Positions 51,235-59,408 of a DNA stretch of 64,000 bases are shown in pieces. The notes beneath the pieces are model-generated. The model saw nothing but the letters and a program-made list of their open reading frames with translations, was not told where the DNA came from and did no database searches. Numbering within the stretch: position 1 is the first letter of the stretch; the number at the start of each line of letters is the position of its first letter. The translations under genes were made by a program, and so were the position numbers. Origin of the DNA: Chitinophaga pinensis (GTDB lineage: Bacteria; Bacteroidota; Bacteroidia; UBA7662); contig CAMCHJ010000005.1 of the NCBI GenBank assembly GCA_945874665.1, positions 1 to 64,000 on the forward strand, written 5' to 3'.

Positions 51235-53370
51235 ATGAAAACTGCTTTCATCATTGTACTCCAATTGCTGTTTTTAAGCAGTTCATATGCCCAAAAGGTA
51301 GTTATTCAGGAAGGGCAATCCTCATTTGTTATTGGCAAGCAGGTGGCATTTTTGGAAGATCCTTCTAAAAAAATGGACCTCAACGAGGTTATTTCTAAGG
51401 CCGCTTTATTTCAGAAAAGCAGTATTCAAGTACCTAATTTTCAATACACCAAATCGGCTTATTGGATCAGGTTTGATTTGCTAAATAAAACCAACACTGA
51501 GGATTTGGCAATTGAAATAAGCAATACGCAACTTGATAGGATTGACCTGTACATGCCTGAGGGCTTCAGTTACACCCATGCTCAAATGGGCGATCTGTTG
51601 CCCTTCGCTCAAAGAGCGGTGAACCACCAACATTTCATTTTCCCAATAGTGCTGCAACCCAATCAAAGCGCCACCGTATACATGCGTTTCGAGTCTGTTG
51701 AACAGCTCAGCATTCCCATTACCCTGGGTAAACGCGAAATTGTGCTCACCAATAATTATCGAACCGACATATTTGCAGGCACCTATTTCGGCATCATGTT
51801 CGTGATGTTTTTTTTCAACTTGTTTATTTATTTAAGCGTACGCGACAAAAGCTACCTGTTTTACGTACTGTATATCGTTAGTATTGCCTTGGCACAAGCC
51901 ACACTGTTAGGCTATACTTACAAGTATTTTTGGCCCGAAAACAGCTATTTGAATCACTTAGCAGTCTTGATTTTCAGTGCCTTGGCCGGTTATGGCGCCA
52001 TTCAATTCACACGGATTTTTCTACAATTAGAAACGAACGAGCCTCTAATCAACAAAAGATTAACCTTTTTTGAAGTACTCTATGGAGCTGCTTTACTTAT
52101 TTATCTCTTTGGATTTAGGCGCATTAGCTACAACATATTAGATTTTGCGGCGCTTTTTCTTTCCTTATATGCCTTATATTTTTCCATTAAACTAAGTCTT
52201 AAAGGCCAGCGCACAGCAAAATTCTTTCTCTTCGCTTGGTCATTTTTTTTGGTTGGAATGGTCGTTTACGTGGCTCGCAACATGGGCTGGTTGCCGTATA
52301 ACTTCTTAACCAAAAACGTGTTATTGATGGGTTCAGGCTTAGAATCCGTCTTACTTAGCGTCGCCTTGGCCGACCGCATCAATATCCTAAAAAGAGAAAA
52401 AGAGACTTCTCAAGCCGAGGCCCTACGCATCGCAGAAGAAAATGCACTGCTGGTAACCCAGCAAAACATATTGTTGGAAGCACAAGTCAAAAAGCGCACC
52501 CAAACCCTTGAAACAACCAACAAGGAGCTTGAATCAACGCTATCAAACCTCAAAAACGCTCAAACGCAATTGGTAAATGCTGAAAAAATGGCCTCATTGG
52601 GTCAGCTAACCGCAGGCATCGCTCATGAAATCAACAATCCCATCAATTTTGTAACCTCCAATGTGGCACCACTCAAGCGCGACCTCGATGATGTTTTTGA
52701 GTTGATTAGTTTATACGATTCACTGCAAGAAGAGCTTACGCACGACAATCAGCTTTTCGAAAAAATAGCGCTTTTCAAGAAAAATATCGATTTTGATTAT
52801 CTGAAAGAAGAGATAAAAATGCTCTTAAATGGCATCGGTGAAGGTGCCAACCGAACTGCAGAAATTGTGCAAGGTCTGCGTATTTTTTCGAGGTTAGATG
52901 AAAGCGACTTGAAAAAAGTAGACATCAACGAAGGCATCGACAGTACCTTGGTTTTGCTCAATAGCACCTTAGCAAACCGGGTTCAAGTCGTTAAAAACTA
53001 TGATCCGGATGCCTATTTAGAATGTTATCCAGGAAAGCTGAACCAGGTAATCATGAACATCGCCAACAATGCCATCCATGCCATGCTGGCCGATACAGAG
53101 AAAAAAACGGGCACCCTCACCATTACTACCAAAGCGCTTGCCGATACCATTAACATCACCATTTCCGACACAGGCATAGGCATGAGTGAAAAAGTGCGTT
53201 CCAAAATTTTTGACCCGTTTTTCACCACCAAAAGTGTTGGCCAAGGCACGGGTCTTGGATTATCTATTGTGTACAGCATTATAGAACTTCATAAAGGCAG
53301 TATTTCTGTTGCTTCTGCCTTGAGCATAGGTACTACTTTTTCAATAGATTTACCAAAATATCAAAGGTAA
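51235..53370 (+). CDS. 7TMR-DISM sensor histidine kinase
   Basis: 711 residues. Signal peptide (TAFIIVLQLLFLSSSYAQ), then an extracellular beta-sandwich DISMED2 domain (about 25-165, FQYTKSAYWIRFDLLNKTN). Seven membrane helices follow (about 180-390, FAGTYFGIMFVMFFFNLFIY onward). A coiled coil (about 395-455) leads to HisKA with phospho-His H464 in GIAHEINNPINFV. HATPase_c follows with the N-box MNIANNAIHAM, then SDTGIGMS and GQGTGLGLSIVYSI. DISM domains are thought to bind carbohydrates or other small ligands. It starts 2 bp after the acyltransferase gene and its stop overlaps the next gene (TAATG). Confidence 0.94.
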   Translation: MKTAFIIVLQLLFLSSSYAQKVVIQEGQSSFVIGKQVAFLEDPSKKMDLNEVISKAALFQKSSIQVPNFQYTKSAYWIRFDLLNKTNTEDLAIEISNTQLDRIDLYMPEGFSYTHAQMGDLLPFAQRAVNHQHFIFPIVLQPNQSATVYMRFESVEQLSIPITLGKREIVLTNNYRTDIFAGTYFGIMFVMFFFNLFIYLSVRDKSYLFYVLYIVSIALAQATLLGYTYKYFWPENSYLNHLAVLIFSALAGYGAIQFTRIFLQLETNEPLINKRLTFFEVLYGAALLIYLFGFRRISYNILDFAALFLSLYALYFSIKLSLKGQRTAKFFLFAWSFFLVGMVVYVARNMGWLPYNFLTKNVLLMGSGLESVLLSVALADRINILKREKETSQAEALRIAEENALLVTQQNILLEAQVKKRTQTLETTNKELESTLSNLKNAQTQLVNAEKMASLGQLTAGIAHEINNPINFVTSNVAPLKRDLDDVFELISLYDSLQEELTHDNQLFEKIALFKKNIDFDYLKEEIKMLLNGIGEGANRTAEIVQGLRIFSRLDESDLKKVDINEGIDSTLVLLNSTLANRVQVVKNYDPDAYLECYPGKLNQVIMNIANNAIHAMLADTEKKTGTLTITTKALADTINITISDTGIGMSEKVRSKIFDPFFTTKSVGQGTGLGLSIVYSIIELHKGSISVASALSIGTTFSIDLPKYQR

Positions 53371-54452
53371 TGCAAGGTAAAATAGCAGTGTTATACATCG
53401 ACGATGAAAGACATAATTTGTATGCCTTCAGAGCCACCTTTAGGATAGATTATGAGGTTTACATCGCAGAAAGCACTGATGAAGCCCGGCAAATACTTGC
53501 GAATCATGCTATCTCCATTGTAGTTGCCGACCAACGCATGCCAAAAGAAACAGGCATCGAGTTTTTTGAGTCAATCATGCGCACACACCCCCATGTAATG
53601 CGCATTTTGCTAACGGGCTACACAGATATTCAAGCTGTAATCAATGCGGTAAACCTGGGCAATGTATTTCGTTATCTTCAAAAACCTTGGAAAGAAGAAG
53701 AAATCAGAACAGCGATCAGTCAGGCTTATGAAATTCACCACGCGCGTGAGCAGGTCATCATAAAAAACAAAGACCTAGAGTTGGCTTATTCTGAACTCGA
53801 CAAATTTGTATACAGTGCCTCGCACGACATGCGTTCGCCACTGATGAGCATATTGGGCGTTATAAAAATAGCTAGGCTAGAAGGCAACCAATCCAATACC
53901 AAGGCTTACTTCGATATGATTGAAGAGAGCGTTGACCGCTTGGATGGATTCATCAAAAACATCATTGACTATTACCAGAACAAACGAATTAATTTGCATT
54001 ATTCTGAAATAGACTTCCAGGACATGGTGGATTTTTGCATCCAGAATCAACTCCAAAACGCGCCATCTGAAATCAATTTTAATGTGGAAATAGCACAAAC
54101 ACTGCCATTTACTTCCGATAAATTAAAGTTGGGTATTGCCATAAGCAATTTGATTAGCAATGGAATTAAATATCAAGACCATAGCAAGACTAAAAAAGAG
54201 CTCTCGGTTAAAGTAACGGTAGATGCTACACGGGCAACCATTCGCATTGAAGACAACGGAATTGGTATTCAGGAGGGAGAAACCGAAAATATTTTTAAGA
54301 TATTTTACCGTGCTACCAATAGGAATCCAGGCTCGGGCATTGGGCTTTATGTTGTAAAAGACGCCATAGATCAACTCAATGGCACTATTGAGGTGCAGTC
54401 GACTTACGGCCAAGGCAGCATTTTTGAATTGAAGATACCCAATCAAGCATAG
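53370..54452 (+). CDS. Receiver-histidine kinase protein
   Basis: 360 residues with reversed order compared with usual hybrid kinases. An N-terminal receiver (D11, D12, phosphoacceptor D54 in VADQRMPKE, T82, K105) is joined by a helix to a HisKA domain (H152 in SASHDMRSPLMSILG) and HATPase_c (IRIEDNGIGIQ, GSGIGLYVVKDAI). There is no membrane or DNA-binding domain, so it is a cytoplasmic relay. It probably receives phosphate from the 7TMR-DISM kinase on D54 and passes a signal on through H152. The receiver is a near paralogue of the stand-alone one at 48815. Confidence 0.92.
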   Translation: MQGKIAVLYIDDERHNLYAFRATFRIDYEVYIAESTDEARQILANHAISIVVADQRMPKETGIEFFESIMRTHPHVMRILLTGYTDIQAVINAVNLGNVFRYLQKPWKEEEIRTAISQAYEIHHAREQVIIKNKDLELAYSELDKFVYSASHDMRSPLMSILGVIKIARLEGNQSNTKAYFDMIEESVDRLDGFIKNIIDYYQNKRINLHYSEIDFQDMVDFCIQNQLQNAPSEINFNVEIAQTLPFTSDKLKLGIAISNLISNGIKYQDHSKTKKELSVKVTVDATRATIRIEDNGIGIQEGETENIFKIFYRATNRNPGSGIGLYVVKDAIDQLNGTIEVQSTYGQGSIFELKIPNQA

Positions 54453-54520
54453 CTTCAAAGGCTACTCCCTACCTAGCGCACAAAGTGCTTTTCAAGCTAC
54501 CTACACTACCTATTATGACA

Positions 54521-54540
54521 GACACTTTGCCAAAATGACA
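54521..54540. promoter_or_regulatory. Possible heat-shock operator upstream of htpG
   Basis: On the minus strand this is TGTCATTTTGGCAAAGTGTC; ten of its first eleven bases match a site upstream of lon (8901-8920). TGACAG occurs twice on the + strand (54516 and 54536), exactly 20 bp apart. The sequence relation is seen; the function is inferred. Confidence 0.35.
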
Positions 54541-54558
54541 GCAAACACGCTGTGGCAT

Positions 54559-54566
54559 TAGCTTTG
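54559..54566 (+). promoter_or_regulatory. Bacteroidota -7 element (TAGCTTTG) for htpG
   Basis: An exact TAnnTTTG match 24 bp before the htpG ATG. Confidence 0.5.
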
Positions 54567-54590
54567 ATGTAGCACTTGAAATTTAGAACT

Positions 54591-56411
54591 ATGGAACAAA
54601 GCAGAAAAGGAACCATCTCGGTCAATACAGAAAACATCTTCCCCATCATTAAAAAGTCGCTTTACTCCAATCATGAAATATTTTTACGTGAGTTGGTAAG
54701 TAATGCAGTAGATGCATCCCAAAAAATTAAAACGCTGGCTTCTTTAGGTGAATTTAAAGGAGAATTAGGTGATATTAAAGTTACGGTAAGCATCGACAAA
54801 GAGGCCAAAACCATTACAGTAAGCGACCGTGGCATTGGTTTAACCGCCGATGAAATTGAAAAATACATCAACCAGGTAGCCTTTTCGGGCGCAACTGAGT
54901 TTGTAGAGAAGTACAAAGACAAAGCCGAACTCAATAGCATGATTGGCAATTTTGGCTTGGGCTTTTACTCGGCCTTTATGGTAGCCAAAAATGTTGAAAT
55001 TCAATCCCTTGCGCATTACTCCGATGCCACTGCGGTGCATTGGATTTGTGACGGTAGCACCAGTTTTGAAATCAGTGCTGGTACACGCGTAGAACGCGGC
55101 TCGGATGTGATTTTACACATTGCTGAAGACTCCGAAGAGTTTTTAGACAGCTATCGCCTAAAAAATATCCTCACCAAATACTGCAAGTTTTTGCCGGTTG
55201 AAATTGAGTTTGAAGGTGCGGTAGTGAATCAAACGCAGCCTTTGTGGACCAAAAAGCCAGCTGAGCTCACGGATGAGGACTACCAGAAATTTTACGAAGA
55301 CCTCTACCCCATGGCTGAAAAGCCGTTGTTTTGGATTCACTTAAATGTAGACTATCCGTTCAACCTGACAGGCGTTTTGTACTTTCCAAAATTGAAAGTC
55401 GACTTCGAACCCAACAAAAATAAAATACACCTCTACAGTCGACAGGTGTTTATTACCGACGCCGTAGAAGACATTGTGCCCGACTACTTACGCTTGTTGC
55501 ATGGTGTAATTGACTCTCCTGACATTCCTTTAAACGTATCGCGCTCCTTTTTACAAACCGACGGCAATGTCAAAAAAATCAACAGCCACATCAGCAAAAA
55601 AGTAGCTGACAAACTCAATGAGCTTTTCAAAAACGACCGTCCCGGATTTGAAGAAAAGTGGGAAAGTCTCGATTTATTCGTGAAATACGGCATGCTCAGC
55701 GACGAAAAGTTCTATGATCGCGCCAAGGGTTTTTGCTTGTATAAGAATGTTGATGGTCAGTTGAACGACTGGGAAGCCTATCAGCAAAAAATTGAGGCCA
55801 CCCAAAAAGACAAAAACGGCAACCTCATTGTGCTTTACACCAGTGATGCTGAGGCGCAGCACGGCTTCATTGCCGCCGCCCAAAAACGCAGTTACGACAT
55901 TATGGTACTTGGCAGCGTTATCGACAGCCACTTTTTGAGTTTCATTGAAAGCAAACTCGAAAAAACCCAGTTTAAACGTGTGGATGCAGAAACCATCGAC
56001 AAACTCATCGAAAAAGAAGAAACCTATGCCTCTCTCCTAAGCGATGAACAAACCCAAGAAGCAGTCAAACTTTTCGAAACCCTCATTGCCAACGACAACT
56101 ACCAAGTGAGCTCGGCAGCGCTTTCGCCCGACGACCAGCCTGTGGTGGTAACGCGTTCCGAATTCATCCGCAGGATGAACGAAATGGCGGCAACCGGTGG
56201 TGGTGGGATGTTTGGAGGACAAATGAAAGAACCCATGCAAGTGGTTCTAAACACGGCACACCCCTATCTTCAAAAGTTGAGCAGCAGCACCGAGGCTGAT
56301 CAGCGTGATAAGTTGGCGCGCCAGGCCTATGACTTAGCTTTACTTTCCCAAGGTTTACTCAAAGGTGAAGCACTCACGGCATTCATTGAACGCAGTATTG
56401 ATTTGTCTTAA
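54591..56411 (+). CDS. htpG: Molecular chaperone HtpG (Hsp90)
   Basis: 606 residues from the ATG at 54591; the ORF-track start adds five residues (MKFRT) that do not fit the family start, whereas EQSRKGTISVNTENIFPIIK does. The GHKL ATPase N-terminus contains LRELVSNAVDASQKIKTLA, then VSDRGIGLTADEIEKYINQV and GNFGLGFYSAFMV. The middle domain includes GVIDSPDIPLNVSRSF, and a C-terminal dimerisation domain closes the protein. HtpG remodels client proteins in the cytoplasm under stress. It is monocistronic, with its own promoter and terminator. Confidence 0.97.
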   Translation: MEQSRKGTISVNTENIFPIIKKSLYSNHEIFLRELVSNAVDASQKIKTLASLGEFKGELGDIKVTVSIDKEAKTITVSDRGIGLTADEIEKYINQVAFSGATEFVEKYKDKAELNSMIGNFGLGFYSAFMVAKNVEIQSLAHYSDATAVHWICDGSTSFEISAGTRVERGSDVILHIAEDSEEFLDSYRLKNILTKYCKFLPVEIEFEGAVVNQTQPLWTKKPAELTDEDYQKFYEDLYPMAEKPLFWIHLNVDYPFNLTGVLYFPKLKVDFEPNKNKIHLYSRQVFITDAVEDIVPDYLRLLHGVIDSPDIPLNVSRSFLQTDGNVKKINSHISKKVADKLNELFKNDRPGFEEKWESLDLFVKYGMLSDEKFYDRAKGFCLYKNVDGQLNDWEAYQQKIEATQKDKNGNLIVLYTSDAEAQHGFIAAAQKRSYDIMVLGSVIDSHFLSFIESKLEKTQFKRVDAETIDKLIEKEETYASLLSDEQTQEAVKLFETLIANDNYQVSSAALSPDDQPVVVTRSEFIRRMNEMAATGGGGMFGGQMKEPMQVVLNTAHPYLQKLSSSTEADQRDKLARQAYDLALLSQGLLKGEALTAFIERSIDLS

Positions 56412-56499
56412 GTACTGCCTATCATATTCTTATAACATCTTAATTAATCAATCAGATTAAGATTAGGCTTCACCGCCTGCTCCTACGTCAAACGCATTT

Positions 56500-56539
56500 A
56501 ACGCATGCACCGCATACCTGTGGTGCATGCGTTTTTTTT
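56500..56539 (+). terminator. Rho-independent terminator after htpG
   Basis: AACGCATGCACC pairs perfectly with GGTGCATGCGTT around a 10-nt loop, followed by eight T. Confidence 0.9.
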
Positions 56540-56799
56540 ACCCAATCACACTTTTTCAATAAATATCTTGAAGCAAATCAGCAGCCATGTGCCCTTTGGT
56601 ATCAGCTGCCCTAGCCCACGTTGTTTAGCTGAAAATACGGTCGGTTATTGTAAGGTTCCGAGCTATGCTCGACCTTCAGCTGCGATTGAAAAGGCCAGTA
56701 AAGAGGACGCCAAGGTTATCCACATCTAAGTGAGCAAAAAAATGTGCTCCTTTCCTGTTTCAAAATATAAACTACCCATCCTTTTTGGGCTTATTTATT

Positions 56800-56807
56800 T
56801 ACTTTTG
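56800..56807 (+). promoter_or_regulatory. Bacteroidota -7 element (TACTTTTG) for purH
   Basis: An exact TAnnTTTG match. The GTG used as start by the ORF track (56807) begins at its last base, so translation should start at the ATG at 56831. Confidence 0.5.
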
Positions 56808-56830
56808 TGACTTCATTCATCACAATCTTC

Positions 56831-58351
56831 ATGACCCTAATACCCATCAAATCCGCCTTAATCTCAGTCTATTACAAAGATGGCCTTGAATCACTTGTTA
56901 AAGAGCTTCATGCACAGCAGGTTGAGATTTACTCGACTGGTGGTACGCAAGCCTTTATCGAAAACTTAGGCATTCCTGTTCATACTGTGGAAGGGCTCAC
57001 GGGCTATGCATCTATATTGGGCGGTCGCGTTAAAACCCTACATCCGAAAGTCTTTGGTGGTATTTTGGCCCGTCGCGAAGAAATGAACGACATCAATGAT
57101 TTGGCGGCTTACGACATTCCCACCCTGGATCTGGTAATTGTTGACCTCTACCCTTTTGAAGAAACAGTGGCTTCAGGCGCTGGGCATCAGGAGGTGATTG
57201 AGAAAATAGATATAGGTGGCATTTCCCTCATCCGTGCGGGTGCCAAAAACTACAAAGAAGTAGTGATTTTATCATCGAAAGACCAATATGCACGCCTACT
57301 CGGGCAGTTGCAAGCACAAGGCGGCACTACCGTTGATGAACGAAAGCAATATGCCGCCGAGGCATTTGCAGTAAGCAGTTATTACGACAGTCAAATTTTC
57401 AATTATTTCAATATTGAAGCTGGGATTCCTGCCTTGCGTTTGGTGAACAACAAGGCGCAAGCGCTGCGTTATGGAGAAAATCCACACCAAAAAGGTACTT
57501 TTTTCGGCGATTTAGACGAGGTTTTCGATATCTTGAATGGCAAACAACTTAGTTACAACAACCTGCTGGATGTTGATGCTGCTGTAAATTTGTTGGCCGA
57601 TTTCGACGAACCCACCTTTGCCATCATCAAGCACAACAACGCCTGTGGTTTGGCATCTCGTCCTACCATTTTTCAAGCCTGGCAAGATGCTTTGGCAGGT
57701 GATCCCATTTCGGCCTTTGGTGGTGTACTCATGAGCAATGAAACCATTGATTTAACGACAGCACAAGAAATTGATAAGATTTTTTACGAAGTTTTGATTG
57801 CCCCCGCTTACAGTGCCGAGGCTGTTGAGCTGCTTTGCAAAAAGAAAAATCGCATTTTGGTTCGCATGAAAAAACCAGTCCATAATCCTATGCACGTGCG
57901 CAGTATTTTGAATGGCGTTTTGCATCAGGACAAGAATACTTTTGTAGACAGCAGTGCTAACCTAAAAACAGTAACAGCCATTACACCCAATCAGCAAGAG
58001 ATTGAGGACATGATTTTTGCGGCCAAATTGGTTAAACACACCAAAAGCAATGCCATTGTTTTAGCTAAAAACAAGCAGTTAATCGGCAGTGGCACAGGCC
58101 AAACTTCGCGCATCGACGCCATGAAGCAGGCCGTTCACAAGGCCAGAAGTTTTAATTTTGACGTACATGGCGCCGTGCTTGCAAGCGATGCTTTTTTTCC
58201 CTTTGCGGATAGCGTAGAGGTGGCTTACAACGAGGGAATTCGCGCAGTAATTCAACCTGGCGGAAGCATTAAGGACCAAGACAGCATAGATTTTTGCAAT
58301 TCTCACGGAATGTCGATGGTCTTTACTGGGATACGTCATTTTAAACACTAA
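56831..58351 (+). CDS. purH: Bifunctional AICAR formyltransferase / IMP cyclohydrolase
   Basis: 506 residues from the ATG at 56831, normal for this phylum. The N-terminal MGS-like cyclohydrolase domain (about 1-150) has ISVYYKDGLESLVKELHAQ, STGGTQAF and GGRVKTLHPKVFGG. The larger transformylase domain has RYGENPHQKG, the Lys-His pair in FAIIKHNNACGLA and DAFFPFADSVEVAYN near the end. It performs the last two steps of IMP synthesis using 10-formyl-tetrahydrofolate. The mreB promoter element overlaps its stop codon. Confidence 0.97.
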   Translation: MTLIPIKSALISVYYKDGLESLVKELHAQQVEIYSTGGTQAFIENLGIPVHTVEGLTGYASILGGRVKTLHPKVFGGILARREEMNDINDLAAYDIPTLDLVIVDLYPFEETVASGAGHQEVIEKIDIGGISLIRAGAKNYKEVVILSSKDQYARLLGQLQAQGGTTVDERKQYAAEAFAVSSYYDSQIFNYFNIEAGIPALRLVNNKAQALRYGENPHQKGTFFGDLDEVFDILNGKQLSYNNLLDVDAAVNLLADFDEPTFAIIKHNNACGLASRPTIFQAWQDALAGDPISAFGGVLMSNETIDLTTAQEIDKIFYEVLIAPAYSAEAVELLCKKKNRILVRMKKPVHNPMHVRSILNGVLHQDKNTFVDSSANLKTVTAITPNQQEIEDMIFAAKLVKHTKSNAIVLAKNKQLIGSGTGQTSRIDAMKQAVHKARSFNFDVHGAVLASDAFFPFADSVEVAYNEGIRAVIQPGGSIKDQDSIDFCNSHGMSMVFTGIRHFKH

Positions 58352-58356
58352 ATTTG
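58349..58356 (+). promoter_or_regulatory. Possible mreB promoter -7 element (TAAATTTG)
   Basis: An exact TAnnTTTG match that begins with the purH stop codon, 20 bp before the mreB ATG. Confidence 0.4.
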
Positions 58357-58376
58357 TCAGCTTAGTAAATTTACAA

Positions 58377-59399
58377 ATGGGATTATTCGATTTTTTCACC
58401 CAAGAGATTGCGATTGACTTGGGAACAGCCAATACGTTAATCATATTCAACGACAAAGTAGTGGTAGATGAGCCATCGATTGTGGCCATCGACCGCACGA
58501 CCAATAAAGTTTTGGCCATTGGCAAGCAAGCACAACAGATGCATGGCAAGACGCATGAAAACATCAAAACGATTCGTCCCCTCAAAGACGGCGTTATTGC
58601 AGATTTTCATGCGGCTGAAAACATGATCCGCGGCATGATTGACATGATCAATCCAAAAAAACGCTTTTTTGCTCCGTCCTTGCGCATGGTAATTTGTATT
58701 CCTTCAGGCATCACTGAAGTAGAAAAACGTGCCGTTCGCGACAGTGCCGAGCATGCTGGTGCCAAGGAAGTGTATTTGATTCACGAGCCGATGGCTGCTG
58801 CTATTGGTATTGGCATTGATGTGGAAGAGCCCAAGGGCAATATGATCATCGACATAGGCGGTGGCACATCGGAAATTGCGGTGATTGCCCTGGCGGGTAT
58901 TGTTTGCGACCAGTCGATTCGTGTAGCCGGTGACCAATTCACTGCCGATGTATTAGAGTACATCCGTCGCCAGCACAACATGCTTATCGGAGATCGTACT
59001 GCAGAAATGATCAAAATCCAAGTAGGATCGGCCTTGCCTGAGCTCGAAGATCCACCTGCAGACATTACGGTAAGTGGTCGCGACCTCATGACCGGTATTC
59101 CTAAACAAATCACAGTGAGCTACACAGAAATAGCCCACGCACTCGACAAATCTATCAGTAAGGTGGAGGGCGCGATTTTGAAAGCGCTCGAAATCACCCC
59201 ACCCGAATTGGCTTCTGACATCCATGAAACAGGCATTTACCTCACTGGTGGTGGGGCGTTAATCCGTGGTTTGGATAAGCGCATAAGCCATAAAACGAAG
59301 TTGAAGGTGCACATTGCCGAAGACCCATTGCGTGCGGTAGTACGTGGCACAGGCATTGCACTAAAAAACATCGACCGTTTCAACTTCTTGATGACCTGA
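58377..59399 (+). CDS. mreB: Rod shape-determining protein MreB
   Basis: 340 residues of the actin fold. Phosphate 1 motif is IAIDLGTANTLI, phosphate 2 is MIIDIGGGTSEIAVIAL, and the adenosine motif is IYLTGGGALIRGLDKRI. A conserved block RMVICIPSGITEVEKRAVRD lies between them. MreB filaments under the inner membrane position the elongation machinery. It opens the mreBCD-pbp2-rodA run, with mreC 9 bp downstream. Confidence 0.98.
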   Translation: MGLFDFFTQEIAIDLGTANTLIIFNDKVVVDEPSIVAIDRTTNKVLAIGKQAQQMHGKTHENIKTIRPLKDGVIADFHAAENMIRGMIDMINPKKRFFAPSLRMVICIPSGITEVEKRAVRDSAEHAGAKEVYLIHEPMAAAIGIGIDVEEPKGNMIIDIGGGTSEIAVIALAGIVCDQSIRVAGDQFTADVLEYIRRQHNMLIGDRTAEMIKIQVGSALPELEDPPADITVSGRDLMTGIPKQITVSYTEIAHALDKSISKVEGAILKALEITPPELASDIHETGIYLTGGGALIRGLDKRISHKTKLKVHIAEDPLRAVVRGTGIALKNIDRFNFLMT

Positions 59400-59408
59400 T
59401 AAACTGTC

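Larger units (their letters stand above)
56412..56830. other. 419-bp intergenic region between htpG and purH
   Basis: It holds the htpG terminator (56500-56539) and, further on, a purH promoter element (56800-56807). Between them lies a stretch with a small hairpin (GGTTCCGAGC, TAT loop, GCTCGACC, with a 2-nt bulge). The + strand ORF at 56505-56729 begins inside the terminator and ends in a peptide-like tail (AAIEKASKEDAKVIHI), so it could be a fossil fragment or chance. I found no ZTP or purine riboswitch core. Confidence 0.55.

Noticed and set aside
54516-54531. Sigma-54-like promoter (TGACAGA, 4 bp, TTGC) upstream of htpG
   Set aside because: The nearly invariant GG of the -24 box is GA here, and a standard TAnnTTTG element lies closer to the start codon.
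56505-56729. ORF-track + strand ORF of 74 residues between htpG and purH
   Set aside because: It begins inside the htpG terminator stem and has low-complexity, Cys/Pro-rich content at the front. It is listed only as a possible fossil, not as a gene.
56540-56830. ZTP or purine riboswitch upstream of purH
   Set aside because: I could not find the conserved core of either class; only a small bulged hairpin is present.
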